Below are positions 15,218-22,320 of a stretch of DNA of 64,000 nt, in pieces. The number at the start of each line of letters is the position of its first letter. The first letter of the stretch is position 1. The DNA comes from RYN-230 sp036497945 (GTDB lineage Bacteria > Actinomycetota > Actinomycetes > Streptosporangiales > Streptosporangiaceae). The notes under the pieces are model-generated. The model was not told where the DNA came from, did not search any database, and saw only the letters and a program-made list of their open reading frames with translations. The stretch spans positions 1 to 64,000 of the forward strand of contig DASXIN010000158.1 in the NCBI GenBank assembly GCA_036497945.1, written 5' to 3'. The position numbers and the translations under genes were made by a program.

Positions 15218-16180
15218 GTGCCGCCAACGTCACGATGGGGCATCACTTTGCCGCTGAACGGGCTGCCGCTGCCCGCGCAGCGGGACCTGGTCGCGGAGCT
15301 GCCCGGGCTGGGCTATACCGACGCCTGGTCCGCGGAGGTCAACGGGGCGGACGCGTTCACCCCGCTCGCGCTGGCCGCCGGGTGGGCCCCGGAGCTCCGG
15401 CTGGGCACCGCGATCGCGGGCATCTACAACCGCGGCCCGGCGCTGCTGGCGATGAACGCGGCCACCGTGGCCGCGCTGGCGCCCGGCCGGTTCGTGCTCG
15501 GCATCGGGGTGTCCTCACCGGTCGTGGTGACCGCGTGGAACGGTGTCCCGCTGGACCGGCCCTATCAGCGGGCCCGGGACATGCTGCGGTTCCTCCGCCC
15601 GGCGCTGGCCGGGGAGAAGGTCAGCCTGGACGGCGACACCTTCCGCGTGTCCGGGTTCCGGCTGGCCGCGCCGCCTGACCCGCCGCCGGCCCTGGCCCTG
15701 GCCGCGCTCCGCCCGCAGATGGTCGCGCTGGCCGCGGCGCTGGCCGACGGGGCCATCACCAACTGGCTGGCCCCGTCGGACGTGCCGGCCGTGCGGGCGG
15801 TGGCCGGGCCGGGCTGTGAGCTAATCGCCCGGATCTTCGTCTGCCCGACGCCGGACGCCGCGGCGGCCCGGCAGATCGGCCGCCGGCTGATCGCCGCCTA
15901 CCTGACCGTGCCCGCCTACGTCGCGTTCCACGACTGGCTGGGCCGCGGCCCGCGGCTGGCCGCCATGCAGCAGGCCTGGGCGGCCGGCGACCGGACGGGC
16001 GCGCTGGCCGCCATCGACGACAAGCTGGTGGACGAGCTGGTGGTGCACGGGCCGCCCGCCCAGTGCCGGGAACGGGTCGCCGAGTACCAGGCGGCCGGCC
16101 TGGACACGCCGGTCATCGCGATCGTGCCCGGGCCCGGCGTGGCCGAGGCCGAGGCGATCCGGCAGCTCGCGCCCCGCTGA
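15218..16180 (+). CDS. LLM-class F420-dependent oxidoreductase (Rv3093c-like)
   Basis: A 320-residue luciferase-like protein. Family features: WGITLPLNGLPLPAQRDLVA, LGYTDAWSAEVNGADAFTPLAL, RLGTAIAGIYNRGPALLAMNAA, APGRFVLGIGVSSPVVVTAWNG, YQRARDMLRFLRPALAGEKV and ALAALRPQMVALAAALADGAITNWLAP. It resembles the mycobacterial Rv3093c branch of F420 oxidoreductases. The GTG start at 15218 has an excellent Shine-Dalgarno (AGGAGGT) about 4 nt before it. Substrate unknown. Confidence 0.85.
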   Translation: MPPTSRWGITLPLNGLPLPAQRDLVAELPGLGYTDAWSAEVNGADAFTPLALAAGWAPELRLGTAIAGIYNRGPALLAMNAATVAALAPGRFVLGIGVSSPVVVTAWNGVPLDRPYQRARDMLRFLRPALAGEKVSLDGDTFRVSGFRLAAPPDPPPALALAALRPQMVALAAALADGAITNWLAPSDVPAVRAVAGPGCELIARIFVCPTPDAAAARQIGRRLIAAYLTVPAYVAFHDWLGRGPRLAAMQQAWAAGDRTGALAAIDDKLVDELVVHGPPAQCRERVAEYQAAGLDTPVIAIVPGPGVAEAEAIRQLAPR

Positions 16181-16186
16181 CCATCC

Positions 16187-16240
16187 TGGTCCGGCCGGAT
16201 CATGTCGGACCAGACCGGATCAGGACATCAGGCCGGACCA
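16187..16240. terminator. Nested inverted repeat between convergent genes
   Basis: TGGTCCGGCC at 16187-16196 is exactly complementary to GGCCGGACCA at 16231-16240, and inside the 34-nt loop ATGTC (16202-16206) can pair with GACAT. The element starts 7 nt after the LLM stop and ends 36 nt before the convergent NudC stop, so a bidirectional terminator is the simplest reading. Confidence 0.5.
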
Positions 16241-16275
16241 TGCTGGGACCGGCAGGTCACCAGACGCCGGGCGGC

Positions 16276-17310
16276 TCACCAGACCCCGGGGAGCTCCTCG
16301 CCGTACCACGACTGGATCAGCTGGTGCGCGATGGACACCGGCGGCGGCAGCAGCACCTCGCGGTCGGCCAGCGCGGCGCGCAGTTCGTCCCGGCTGAACC
16401 AGCGTGCCTCGGCGATCTCCTCGTGGTCCACCTGGAGATCGAGCGGGCCACTGGCCACCGCGCGGAAGCCGAGCATCAGGCTCTGCGGCATCGGCCACGG
16501 CTGGCTGCCCACGTACCGGACCTGGCTGACGGCGATCGAGGTCTCCTCGGCCACCTCCCGGGCCACCGCCTGCTCGGCCGACTCGCCCGGTTCCACGAAG
16601 CCGGCCAGGACGGACACCCGGCGCTCCGGCCAGCGCTTGTTGCGGGCCAGCAGGCACCGGTCGTCCGGGTCGGTGACCAGCATGATGACCGCCGGGTCGA
16701 TGCGCGGGAAGTGCTCGCTGCCGTCGGTGGGGCAGCGCCGCGCGTGCCCGGCCGCGATCGGCACGGTCGGCGTGCCGTCGCGCGGGCAGTGCGTGTGGCT
16801 GACGTGCCAGTTGGCCAGCGCCACCGCGTGCGTGAACAGGCCCGCGTCCCGGTCGCCGAGCAACGCGGCCGCCTCGCGCAGCCCGGCCGGGCGCACCCCC
16901 GGCTGCTGCCGCTTCAGCCAGGCCGCCTGCTCGGACACGGTCTGCTGCTCGGCCGCCGGCCCGGCCGGGTCCGGGTCCGCGCCGTGCGTCTCCAGCCAGC
17001 CGGGCGGGCCGAGCACGCCGAAGTAGGTCACCCCGGCGTCGTCCACGCCGAGCAGGAAGTTCAGCCCCTCCGGCGCCTCGCCCGGCCCGACCAGCACCAG
17101 CTCGGCGTCCTGGTCGCCGAACCGGACCAGCGCCCGGCCCTGGTCCAGCACCAGCACCCGGGTCAGCGGGTCGGCCCACGCCGCGGCCAGCCACTCGGTG
17201 TCGCCGCGGCGGGCGCTGACCCGGTCCACCGTGCCCCGGGCCAGCACGAAGCCGCCCAGCTCAGCGGCGTAGTCCTGAGCCTGCCCCGCGGTCTGGTCGG
17301 CCGCGCTCAC
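16276..17310 (-). CDS. nudC: NAD(+) diphosphatase, NudC type
   Basis: A 344-residue Nudix hydrolase. The Nudix box reads GFVEPGESAEQAVAREVAEET, followed by VRYVGSQPWPMPQSLMLGF, the SQPWPxPxS motif specific for NADH pyrophosphatases. These enzymes cleave NAD(H) to NMN(H) and AMP and can remove 5'-NAD caps from RNA. The zinc-ribbon region has HCPRDG and RRCPTDG: two of the four expected cysteines are aspartate, so metal binding may be altered. Start is GTG 17310, overlapping the M20 peptidase stop by 4 nt, which implies co-translation. Confidence 0.88.
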   Translation of the reverse strand: MSAADQTAGQAQDYAAELGGFVLARGTVDRVSARRGDTEWLAAAWADPLTRVLVLDQGRALVRFGDQDAELVLVGPGEAPEGLNFLLGVDDAGVTYFGVLGPPGWLETHGADPDPAGPAAEQQTVSEQAAWLKRQQPGVRPAGLREAAALLGDRDAGLFTHAVALANWHVSHTHCPRDGTPTVPIAAGHARRCPTDGSEHFPRIDPAVIMLVTDPDDRCLLARNKRWPERRVSVLAGFVEPGESAEQAVAREVAEETSIAVSQVRYVGSQPWPMPQSLMLGFRAVASGPLDLQVDHEEIAEARWFSRDELRAALADREVLLPPPVSIAHQLIQSWYGEELPGVW

Positions 17311-18713
17311 TGGACGCCGCGCCGGGCCAGCTCGTCCCACAGGTAGGCGACCGCCTCCGCCCCCTTGAGCAGCAGGCCCATCTCCACCTTCTCATTGGGC
17401 GCGTGGATCCGGTCCGCATCCAGCCCCACCGCGACGAAAACCAGCGGCGCCGCCAGGATGTCGGCCAGGTCCGCTTCCGGGCCGCTGCCCCCTTCCCTGG
17501 TAAACAGCACTTCTTTACCAAACGCCCGTTCCATCGACTGTCTCGCCGCCTGCACGGCCGGTGCGTGGAGGGGGGAAAAACACGGCCGGACCCCCGGGCC
17601 GCCGAACGACACGGTGGCCTCGATGCCGGGCGGGGTGTGCCCGGCCACGTACTCCCGGAGCGCCGCCGCCACCGCCGCGGGCTCCTGGTTGGCCACCAGC
17701 CGGAACGTCACCTTGGCGTGCGCCTCCCGGGGCACGATGGTCTTCGCGCCCGGGCCGGTGTGCCCGCCCCACATGCCGTTGATCTCCGCGGTGGGCCGGG
17801 CCCAGATGCGTTCCAGGGTGGTGTACCCGGCCTCCCCAGCTGTCGCCTGGCTGTGTCCCGCGTCGGCCAGCCAGGCCTTCTCGTCGAACGGCAGCCGGGC
17901 GAACAGCTCCCGCTCGGCGTCACTCAGCGGGAGCACGTCGGCGTAGAACCCGGGCAGCGTGACCCGGCCGTCGGCGTCGTGCAGGCCGGCCAGCAGCGCG
18001 GCCAGTGCGTGCAGCGGGTTGGGCACGCCGCCGCCGAACGAGCCGGAGTGCAGGTCCCGCTCCGGGCCGCGCACGTCGATCTCGGCGTCGACCAGGCCGC
18101 GCATCCCGGTGCACATGGACGGCACGTCCGCGGCCCACATCGTGGTGTCGGAGATCACGATCACGTCGCAGCCGAGCTGGCCGGCCCGGCGGCGCAGCAG
18201 GTCGGCGAAGTGCGGCGAGCCGGACTCCTCCTCCCCCTCGATGAGGAACATGAGCGACACCGGCGGTGCCTGCCTGGCCGTGCCGCCGGTGGCCAGGCAA
18301 GCCCGCAGCCCCAGGGTGTGCAGCAGCACCTGGCCCTTGTCGTCCGAGGCCCCCCGGCCGAGCAGCTGGCCGTCCCGCTGCACCGGCTGGAACGGCGGCG
18401 AGTCCCACTCCGCCAGCGGCTCGACCGGCTGCACGTCGTGGTGCCCGTAGACCAGCACGGTGGGCGCGGCCGGGTCCGCCGCGGGCCAGTGCGCGAACAC
18501 GGCCGGCCCGCCCGGCGCGCCGGGCTCCCCGGTCTCCCAGATCTCCACCACCGGGAACCCGGTGCCGGACAGGTGGGCGGCCAGCCACTCGGCCGAGGCC
18601 CGGACGTCGTCACGGTGCGCCGGGTCAGCCGAGATGGACGGGATGGCCAGCCACTCGGAGAGCTGGCGGAAGAAATCCGGCGCCTGGCTGTCGATGTATT
18701 CGGCTGCTTGCAT
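17307..18713 (-). CDS. M20-family metallopeptidase (dipeptidase)
   Basis: A 468-residue di-zinc peptidase. M20 motifs in order: VLVYGHHDVQPVE (metal His and Asp region), LLGRGASDDKGQVLLH (bridging Asp), FLIEGEEESGSPHF (catalytic Glu pair), ISDTTMWAADVPS, DLHSGSFGGGVPNP, EINGMWGGHTGPGAKTIVP and REGGSGPEADLA. This is the carnosinase/PM20D-like branch (cytosolic non-specific dipeptidase). No signal peptide, so cytoplasmic. It is co-translated with NudC; a shared function is not evident. Confidence 0.88.
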   Translation of the reverse strand: MQAAEYIDSQAPDFFRQLSEWLAIPSISADPAHRDDVRASAEWLAAHLSGTGFPVVEIWETGEPGAPGGPAVFAHWPAADPAAPTVLVYGHHDVQPVEPLAEWDSPPFQPVQRDGQLLGRGASDDKGQVLLHTLGLRACLATGGTARQAPPVSLMFLIEGEEESGSPHFADLLRRRAGQLGCDVIVISDTTMWAADVPSMCTGMRGLVDAEIDVRGPERDLHSGSFGGGVPNPLHALAALLAGLHDADGRVTLPGFYADVLPLSDAERELFARLPFDEKAWLADAGHSQATAGEAGYTTLERIWARPTAEINGMWGGHTGPGAKTIVPREAHAKVTFRLVANQEPAAVAAALREYVAGHTPPGIEATVSFGGPGVRPCFSPLHAPAVQAARQSMERAFGKEVLFTREGGSGPEADLADILAAPLVFVAVGLDADRIHAPNEKVEMGLLLKGAEAVAYLWDELARRGVQ

Positions 18714-18836
18714 GAAACGGTGGCCTCCCCGCCGTCGGCGCTACTACCACAGGCGCACGTCCTGACCCAGCCGATACCAGAAATCCACCTCGGGCATGAC
18801 GACCCGGCCGGGCAGTTCGTCGTAGCGTGGTGACAC

Positions 18837-20258
18837 ATGACGCTACCGCTGACTCGCCCGCCACGCGGCGGCGGGCAGGACACCGGGCCGCGCGGGGTGC
18901 GCTGGCGGTACTGGTTGCGGCGGGCCGCCACGCTGGCCCGCCGCCGCGCCGCCGCGCAGTGCGCGGCGGTCGAGCATGAGTGGGCCGCCGCAGCGCTGGT
19001 CGTGTGTGCGCTGTTCGCCTGCGCGGTCGCCGCGATCAGCTCGGATGCGCCGCAGCGGCTCTGGGGCGAACTGGCCGCCTGCTCCTACGGCCTGGCCGCC
19101 CTGGCCGCGCTGGCCGGGCGGCGCCGCGGGCTCCCGCTGGCCGTGGCCATCTGCGTGGCCGGCGCCGTCGTGATCCCGCTGGCCTGGATGGCCTCGTCCC
19201 GGATGGGCCAGCCTGAGGTGAGCGTGGTCATCCGGTCGGCCCAGCTGTTCCTGCACCGGGGCACCCCGTACGAGGGCGCGGGCGCCATCGCCGCGGCGCA
19301 CAACCCTGACGTATACAACCCGTACCTGCCCGCGCTGGCGTTCTTCGGGCTGCCGCACGCACTTTTCGGCGGCGGTCTGCTGACCGACCCGCGGGTATGG
19401 TTCGGCGTGACGTTCCTGGCCGGGTTCGGCACCGCGCTGAAGCTCAGCGGCGTGCGGCGGCCGTGGCTGTGGGCGGTCGTGGTCACCGCCTCGCCGATCA
19501 TCGCCTACCCGATCAGTACCGGCGGCGACGACCTGCCCGTGCTGGCGCTGATCTGCCTCGGCCTGGCGCTGCTCCGGCCCCGTGTTGCAACAGACAGTGT
19601 GGCAACAGACAGTGCTGGCACCGACAGCGGCGCCCTGGACACGGTGGCCCCGGACAGCGCGGCACCGGACGGCCTCGGCGGGCTGACCACCCGCCGGATC
19701 ATCCTGGCCAGCCTGGCCCTGGGCCTGGCCGCGGCCATGAAAGCCACCGCCTGGCCCGCGCTGGCCGTGGCCCTGGCCCTGGTGGCGGTGCTCCGCGGCC
19801 GCCGCGCGGCGGCCGCGCTGGTGCTGGCCACGCTGTGCGTGCCGCTCGCGGTGGACGGCCCGGTGCTGTTCGCCCAGCCTGCCTCGGTGGTGTCCAACAC
19901 GATCCTGTTCCCGCTCGGCCTGACCAAGATCAAGAGCCCGGCGGCCAGCGTGCTGCCCGGCCACCTGATGGCCGAGACGTGGTCCTGGGGGCACTACGCC
20001 GCGATCGGGCTGATCCTGCTGGCCGGCCTGGCCATCGCGGTGTCCCTGGTCGTGTCACCGCCGCGGGACGAGCGCGCGGCCGGCTGGCGGCTGGTCATCG
20101 GGGTCACCCTGATGTTCGCGTTCGCCCCGGCCAGCCGGTTCGGCTACATCGTCTACCCGCTCGGCCTGGCCGCCTGGCTGGCGCTGAGCGGCTTCCCGGC
20201 CCCGGGCCGGTCGGTGGCCGCCCGCCCGGTGGATGCCGCAGCCGCCTCCAGTCCCTAG
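18837..20258 (+). CDS. Polytopic membrane protein, possibly a GT-C-type glycosyltransferase
   Basis: A 473-residue protein with roughly ten hydrophobic helices, for example AAALVVCALFACAVAAIS, LPLAVAICVAGAVVIPLAW, LPVLALICLGLALL and HYAAIGLILLAGLAIAVSLV. The loop RGTPYEGAGAIAAAHNPDVYNPYLPAL resembles the first periplasmic loop of DUF2029/GT87-type mannosyltransferases (PYxxxxxxxYxPP), but an acidic catalytic pair is not clear. A degenerate pentapeptide repeat (VATDS type) lies in a cytoplasmic or periplasmic loop at about residues 250-278. Function is unassigned. Confidence 0.6.
   Translation: MTLPLTRPPRGGGQDTGPRGVRWRYWLRRAATLARRRAAAQCAAVEHEWAAAALVVCALFACAVAAISSDAPQRLWGELAACSYGLAALAALAGRRRGLPLAVAICVAGAVVIPLAWMASSRMGQPEVSVVIRSAQLFLHRGTPYEGAGAIAAAHNPDVYNPYLPALAFFGLPHALFGGGLLTDPRVWFGVTFLAGFGTALKLSGVRRPWLWAVVVTASPIIAYPISTGGDDLPVLALICLGLALLRPRVATDSVATDSAGTDSGALDTVAPDSAAPDGLGGLTTRRIILASLALGLAAAMKATAWPALAVALALVAVLRGRRAAAALVLATLCVPLAVDGPVLFAQPASVVSNTILFPLGLTKIKSPAASVLPGHLMAETWSWGHYAAIGLILLAGLAIAVSLVVSPPRDERAAGWRLVIGVTLMFAFAPASRFGYIVYPLGLAAWLALSGFPAPGRSVAARPVDAAAASSP
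19584..19670 (+). repeat. In-frame 15-bp minisatellite in the membrane-protein gene
   Basis: Two units (19584-19598, GTTGCAACAGACAGT; 19599-19613, GTGGCAACAGACAGT) are nearly identical; further units down to about 19670 are degenerate. They encode VATDS-VATDS-AGTDS and so on. The unusual codons GTT, GCA, ACA and AGT stand out against the G/C-ending codons around them, suggesting a recent expansion. Confidence 0.75.
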
Positions 20259-20273
20259 ACACCATGTTGCGCG

Positions 20274-21203
20274 CTACGGCCGGGCGGCGGCTGACAGGCT
20301 GACGCCGGTGAGCCGTTCGGCCTCGGCCCACAGCCGGCCCGCCGTCGCCGCGTCGCGGGCCCGGCGCGGTGGCCGGACGGTGCTGGTGGGGCCGACCAGG
20401 CCGAACCGCCCGCCCGGTCCGTAGTAGCCGCCGGCCACGGCCGCCGGGCTGGTGGCCGCGTACAGCAGCGGCTCGGTGCCCGGCTCGACCCCTTGCGAGG
20501 GCAGAATGGGCAGGCCGTTGGCCACCGTCCGCTTCGGCTTGTCCCGGCCCAGGCTGGCCCCGGCCGTCTGCAGGTTGGTCCGGGTGAACCCGGGATGCGC
20601 CGCGGCGCTGAGCAGGGTCCAGCCACGCTGGTCCGCCAGGGTGGCGAGCTGCCGGGCCAGCATCAGGTCGGCCAGCTTGGACTGGGCGTAGGCGAGCATC
20701 GCCCGGTACCGGCGGCGTTCCCATTGCAGGTCGTCGAAGCGGATCCGGCCGTAGTTGGCCATGCCGCTGCTCATCGTGACCACCCGGGGCGCCAGTGCGT
20801 CCAGCAGCAGCGGCAGCAGCTGGACGGTCAGCGCGAACGGGCCGAGGAAGTTGGTGCCGAACTGCAGCTCGAAGCCGTCGGCGGTGGTCATCCGGGTCGG
20901 CGGCGCCATCAGCCCCGCGTTGTTGACTAGCAGGTCGACCGGCGTCCCGCCCGCGAGCAAGCCGTCGGCGAAACCCCGGACCGACGCCAGATCGGCCAGG
21001 TCGACCTGGCGCACGTCGAGCCGGGCGCCCGGATGCCGGGCCAGGATCCCGGCCCGGGCCCGCTCGCCCTTGGCGGGGGTGCGCACCGCCATGACGACAG
21101 TCGCCCCGGCCGCGGCGAGGCGGCGCGCGGCCTCCTGGCCGGTGCCGCTGTTGGCCCCGGTGACGACGGCCAGCTTGCCCGACTGATCGGGAACGGTGTC
21201 CAT
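20274..21203 (-). CDS. Short-chain dehydrogenase/reductase
   Basis: A 309-residue SDR. The Rossmann motif is VVTGANSGTGQEAARRL (TGxxxGxG), followed by RQVDLADLASVRGFA, LLVNNAGLMAPP (NNAG), VTMSSGMANYG (catalytic Ser) and YAQSKLADLML (YxxxK). It resembles the retinol-dehydrogenase/WWOX-like SDR branch common in actinomycetes. It is divergent from a TetR gene across a 104-bp region with three copies of one operator, so it is almost certainly under that TetR's control. Substrate unknown. Confidence 0.88.
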   Translation of the reverse strand: MDTVPDQSGKLAVVTGANSGTGQEAARRLAAAGATVVMAVRTPAKGERARAGILARHPGARLDVRQVDLADLASVRGFADGLLAGGTPVDLLVNNAGLMAPPTRMTTADGFELQFGTNFLGPFALTVQLLPLLLDALAPRVVTMSSGMANYGRIRFDDLQWERRRYRAMLAYAQSKLADLMLARQLATLADQRGWTLLSAAAHPGFTRTNLQTAGASLGRDKPKRTVANGLPILPSQGVEPGTEPLLYAATSPAAVAGGYYGPGGRFGLVGPTSTVRPPRRARDAATAGRLWAEAERLTGVSLSAAARP

Positions 21204-21225
21204 GATGCGTCCTCTCAGCTCTCTG

Positions 21226-21301
21226 ACAGACCGCCGGTCTGTTATAACGCCAACTTAACAGACCAGCGGTCTGAACACAACGGACCGCAGGTCTGTAAAA
21301 T
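21226..21301. promoter_or_regulatory. Three-operator divergent promoter region (SDR / TetR)
   Basis: Three 17-bp palindromes of the type ACAGACC-N3-GGTCTGT lie at 21226-21242, 21258-21274 and 21280-21296; copies 1 and 2 are perfect or nearly so, and copy 3 has one changed base in its left arm. Centre spacings are 32 and 22 bp, about three and two helical turns. For the TetR gene TGAACA (21272-21277) and TAAAAT (21296-21301) are 18 bp apart with operator 3 in the spacer. For the SDR gene the AT-rich TTATAA near 21242-21247 is a possible -10. Autoregulation plus SDR repression is the obvious model. Confidence 0.75.
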
Positions 21302-21307
21302 GCGAGC

Positions 21308-21991
21308 ATGATGACGACGTTCCAGCGTGCGCGCAGCGAGGAGCAGCGTGCGGTGCGCCGACGGGCGATCCTGGACACCGCGGCCGCGATGCTAACCGAG
21401 ATGCCGGTGGCCGAGGTCACGCTCAACGAGCTGAGCCGGCGGGTCGGGCTGGCCAAGTCGAACGTGCTTCGTTACTTCGAGTCCCGCGAGGCCGTGCTGC
21501 TCGAGTTGCTCGACGCGGCCTGGCAAGACTGGCTCGCCGAGCTGGAGGGGGAGCTCGGCGAGGCGGTCGACACGGGCGCGCCGCCCGCCGAGCGGGGCGA
21601 CCAGCTGGCCGCCGCCCTGGCTGCCTCGCTGACCGCCCGGCCGGTGCTGTGTGACCTGATGTATGCCCAGGCCGCGGTGCTGGAACGCAACGTGTCGCCG
21701 CAGGTCGCAGCCAGCTACAAACGCGCTGCGCTGGCCAATGTGGCCGCGCTGGCTCAGCTCATCCTGGGCCGCCTAGCCGAGCTCGGCGAGCACGACGCGT
21801 TCCGGCTGGCTGGCTCGGCTGTGCTGGTGACCGGCGCGATCTGGGCGAACTGCCAGCCGTCGGCGGCTATGCTCGCCGCCTACGCCGCGGACCCGGGGCT
21901 GGCGGCCATGCGGCTCGACTTCACCGCGACCCTGCGGGACGTGCTCGAAATGCTGATCTCCGGGCTGCTGGCCCGCTCGGCCCGGCACTGA
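21308..21991 (+). CDS. TetR-family transcriptional regulator
   Basis: A 227-residue TetR protein: RRAILDTAAAMLTEMPVAEV, TLNELSRRVGLAKSNVLRYFESREAVLLELL is the HTH, followed by the C-terminal domain usual for the subfamily (CDLMYAQAAVLERNVSPQVAASYKRAAL, then ILGRLAEL). The start codon lies only 7 nt after a good -10 box (TAAAAT, 21296-21301), so the mRNA is probably leaderless. It is divergent from the SDR gene and very likely binds the three palindromes between them. Confidence 0.88.
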   Translation: MMTTFQRARSEEQRAVRRRAILDTAAAMLTEMPVAEVTLNELSRRVGLAKSNVLRYFESREAVLLELLDAAWQDWLAELEGELGEAVDTGAPPAERGDQLAAALAASLTARPVLCDLMYAQAAVLERNVSPQVAASYKRAALANVAALAQLILGRLAELGEHDAFRLAGSAVLVTGAIWANCQPSAAMLAAYAADPGLAAMRLDFTATLRDVLEMLISGLLARSARH

Positions 21992-22011
21992 ACTACAGGA
22001 TGGAGCAGCCG

Positions 22012-22305
22012 ATGATTGCCGCGTTCTCGATCACTCCGCTCGGCGTCGGTGAGGGAGTCGGTGAGTACGTGGCCGAGGCGGTCCGGGTGGTCCGGGACAG
22101 CGGGCTGCCGAACCGCACCGACGCCATGTTCACCACCGTCGAAGGCGAGTGGGACGAGGTGCTGGGCGTGATCAAGCGGGCGGTGGACGTGGTGGCCGCG
22201 CAGGCGCCCCGGGTCAGCCTGGTCATCAAGGCCGACCTGCGGCCCGGCGTGACCGACGGGCTGACCAGCAAGGTGACCACGATCGAGCAGCATCTCCGGG
22301 ACTGA
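22012..22305 (+). CDS. MTH1187/YqgV-type thiamine-binding protein
   Basis: A 97-residue protein: MIAAFSITPLGVGEGVGEYVAEAVRVVRDSG, then TTVEGEWDEVLGVIKRAVDVV and RVSLVIKADLRPG. It matches the small ferredoxin-like MTH1187 family (former DUF77), members of which bind thiamine or a derivative. The ATG at 22012 is chosen over 22000 because GGATGGAG precedes it at a proper distance and relatives start at this point. It follows the TetR gene after 20 nt and may be co-transcribed. Confidence 0.8.
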   Translation: MIAAFSITPLGVGEGVGEYVAEAVRVVRDSGLPNRTDAMFTTVEGEWDEVLGVIKRAVDVVAAQAPRVSLVIKADLRPGVTDGLTSKVTTIEQHLRD

Positions 22306-22320
22306 GCCCAGCCCGCCTGG

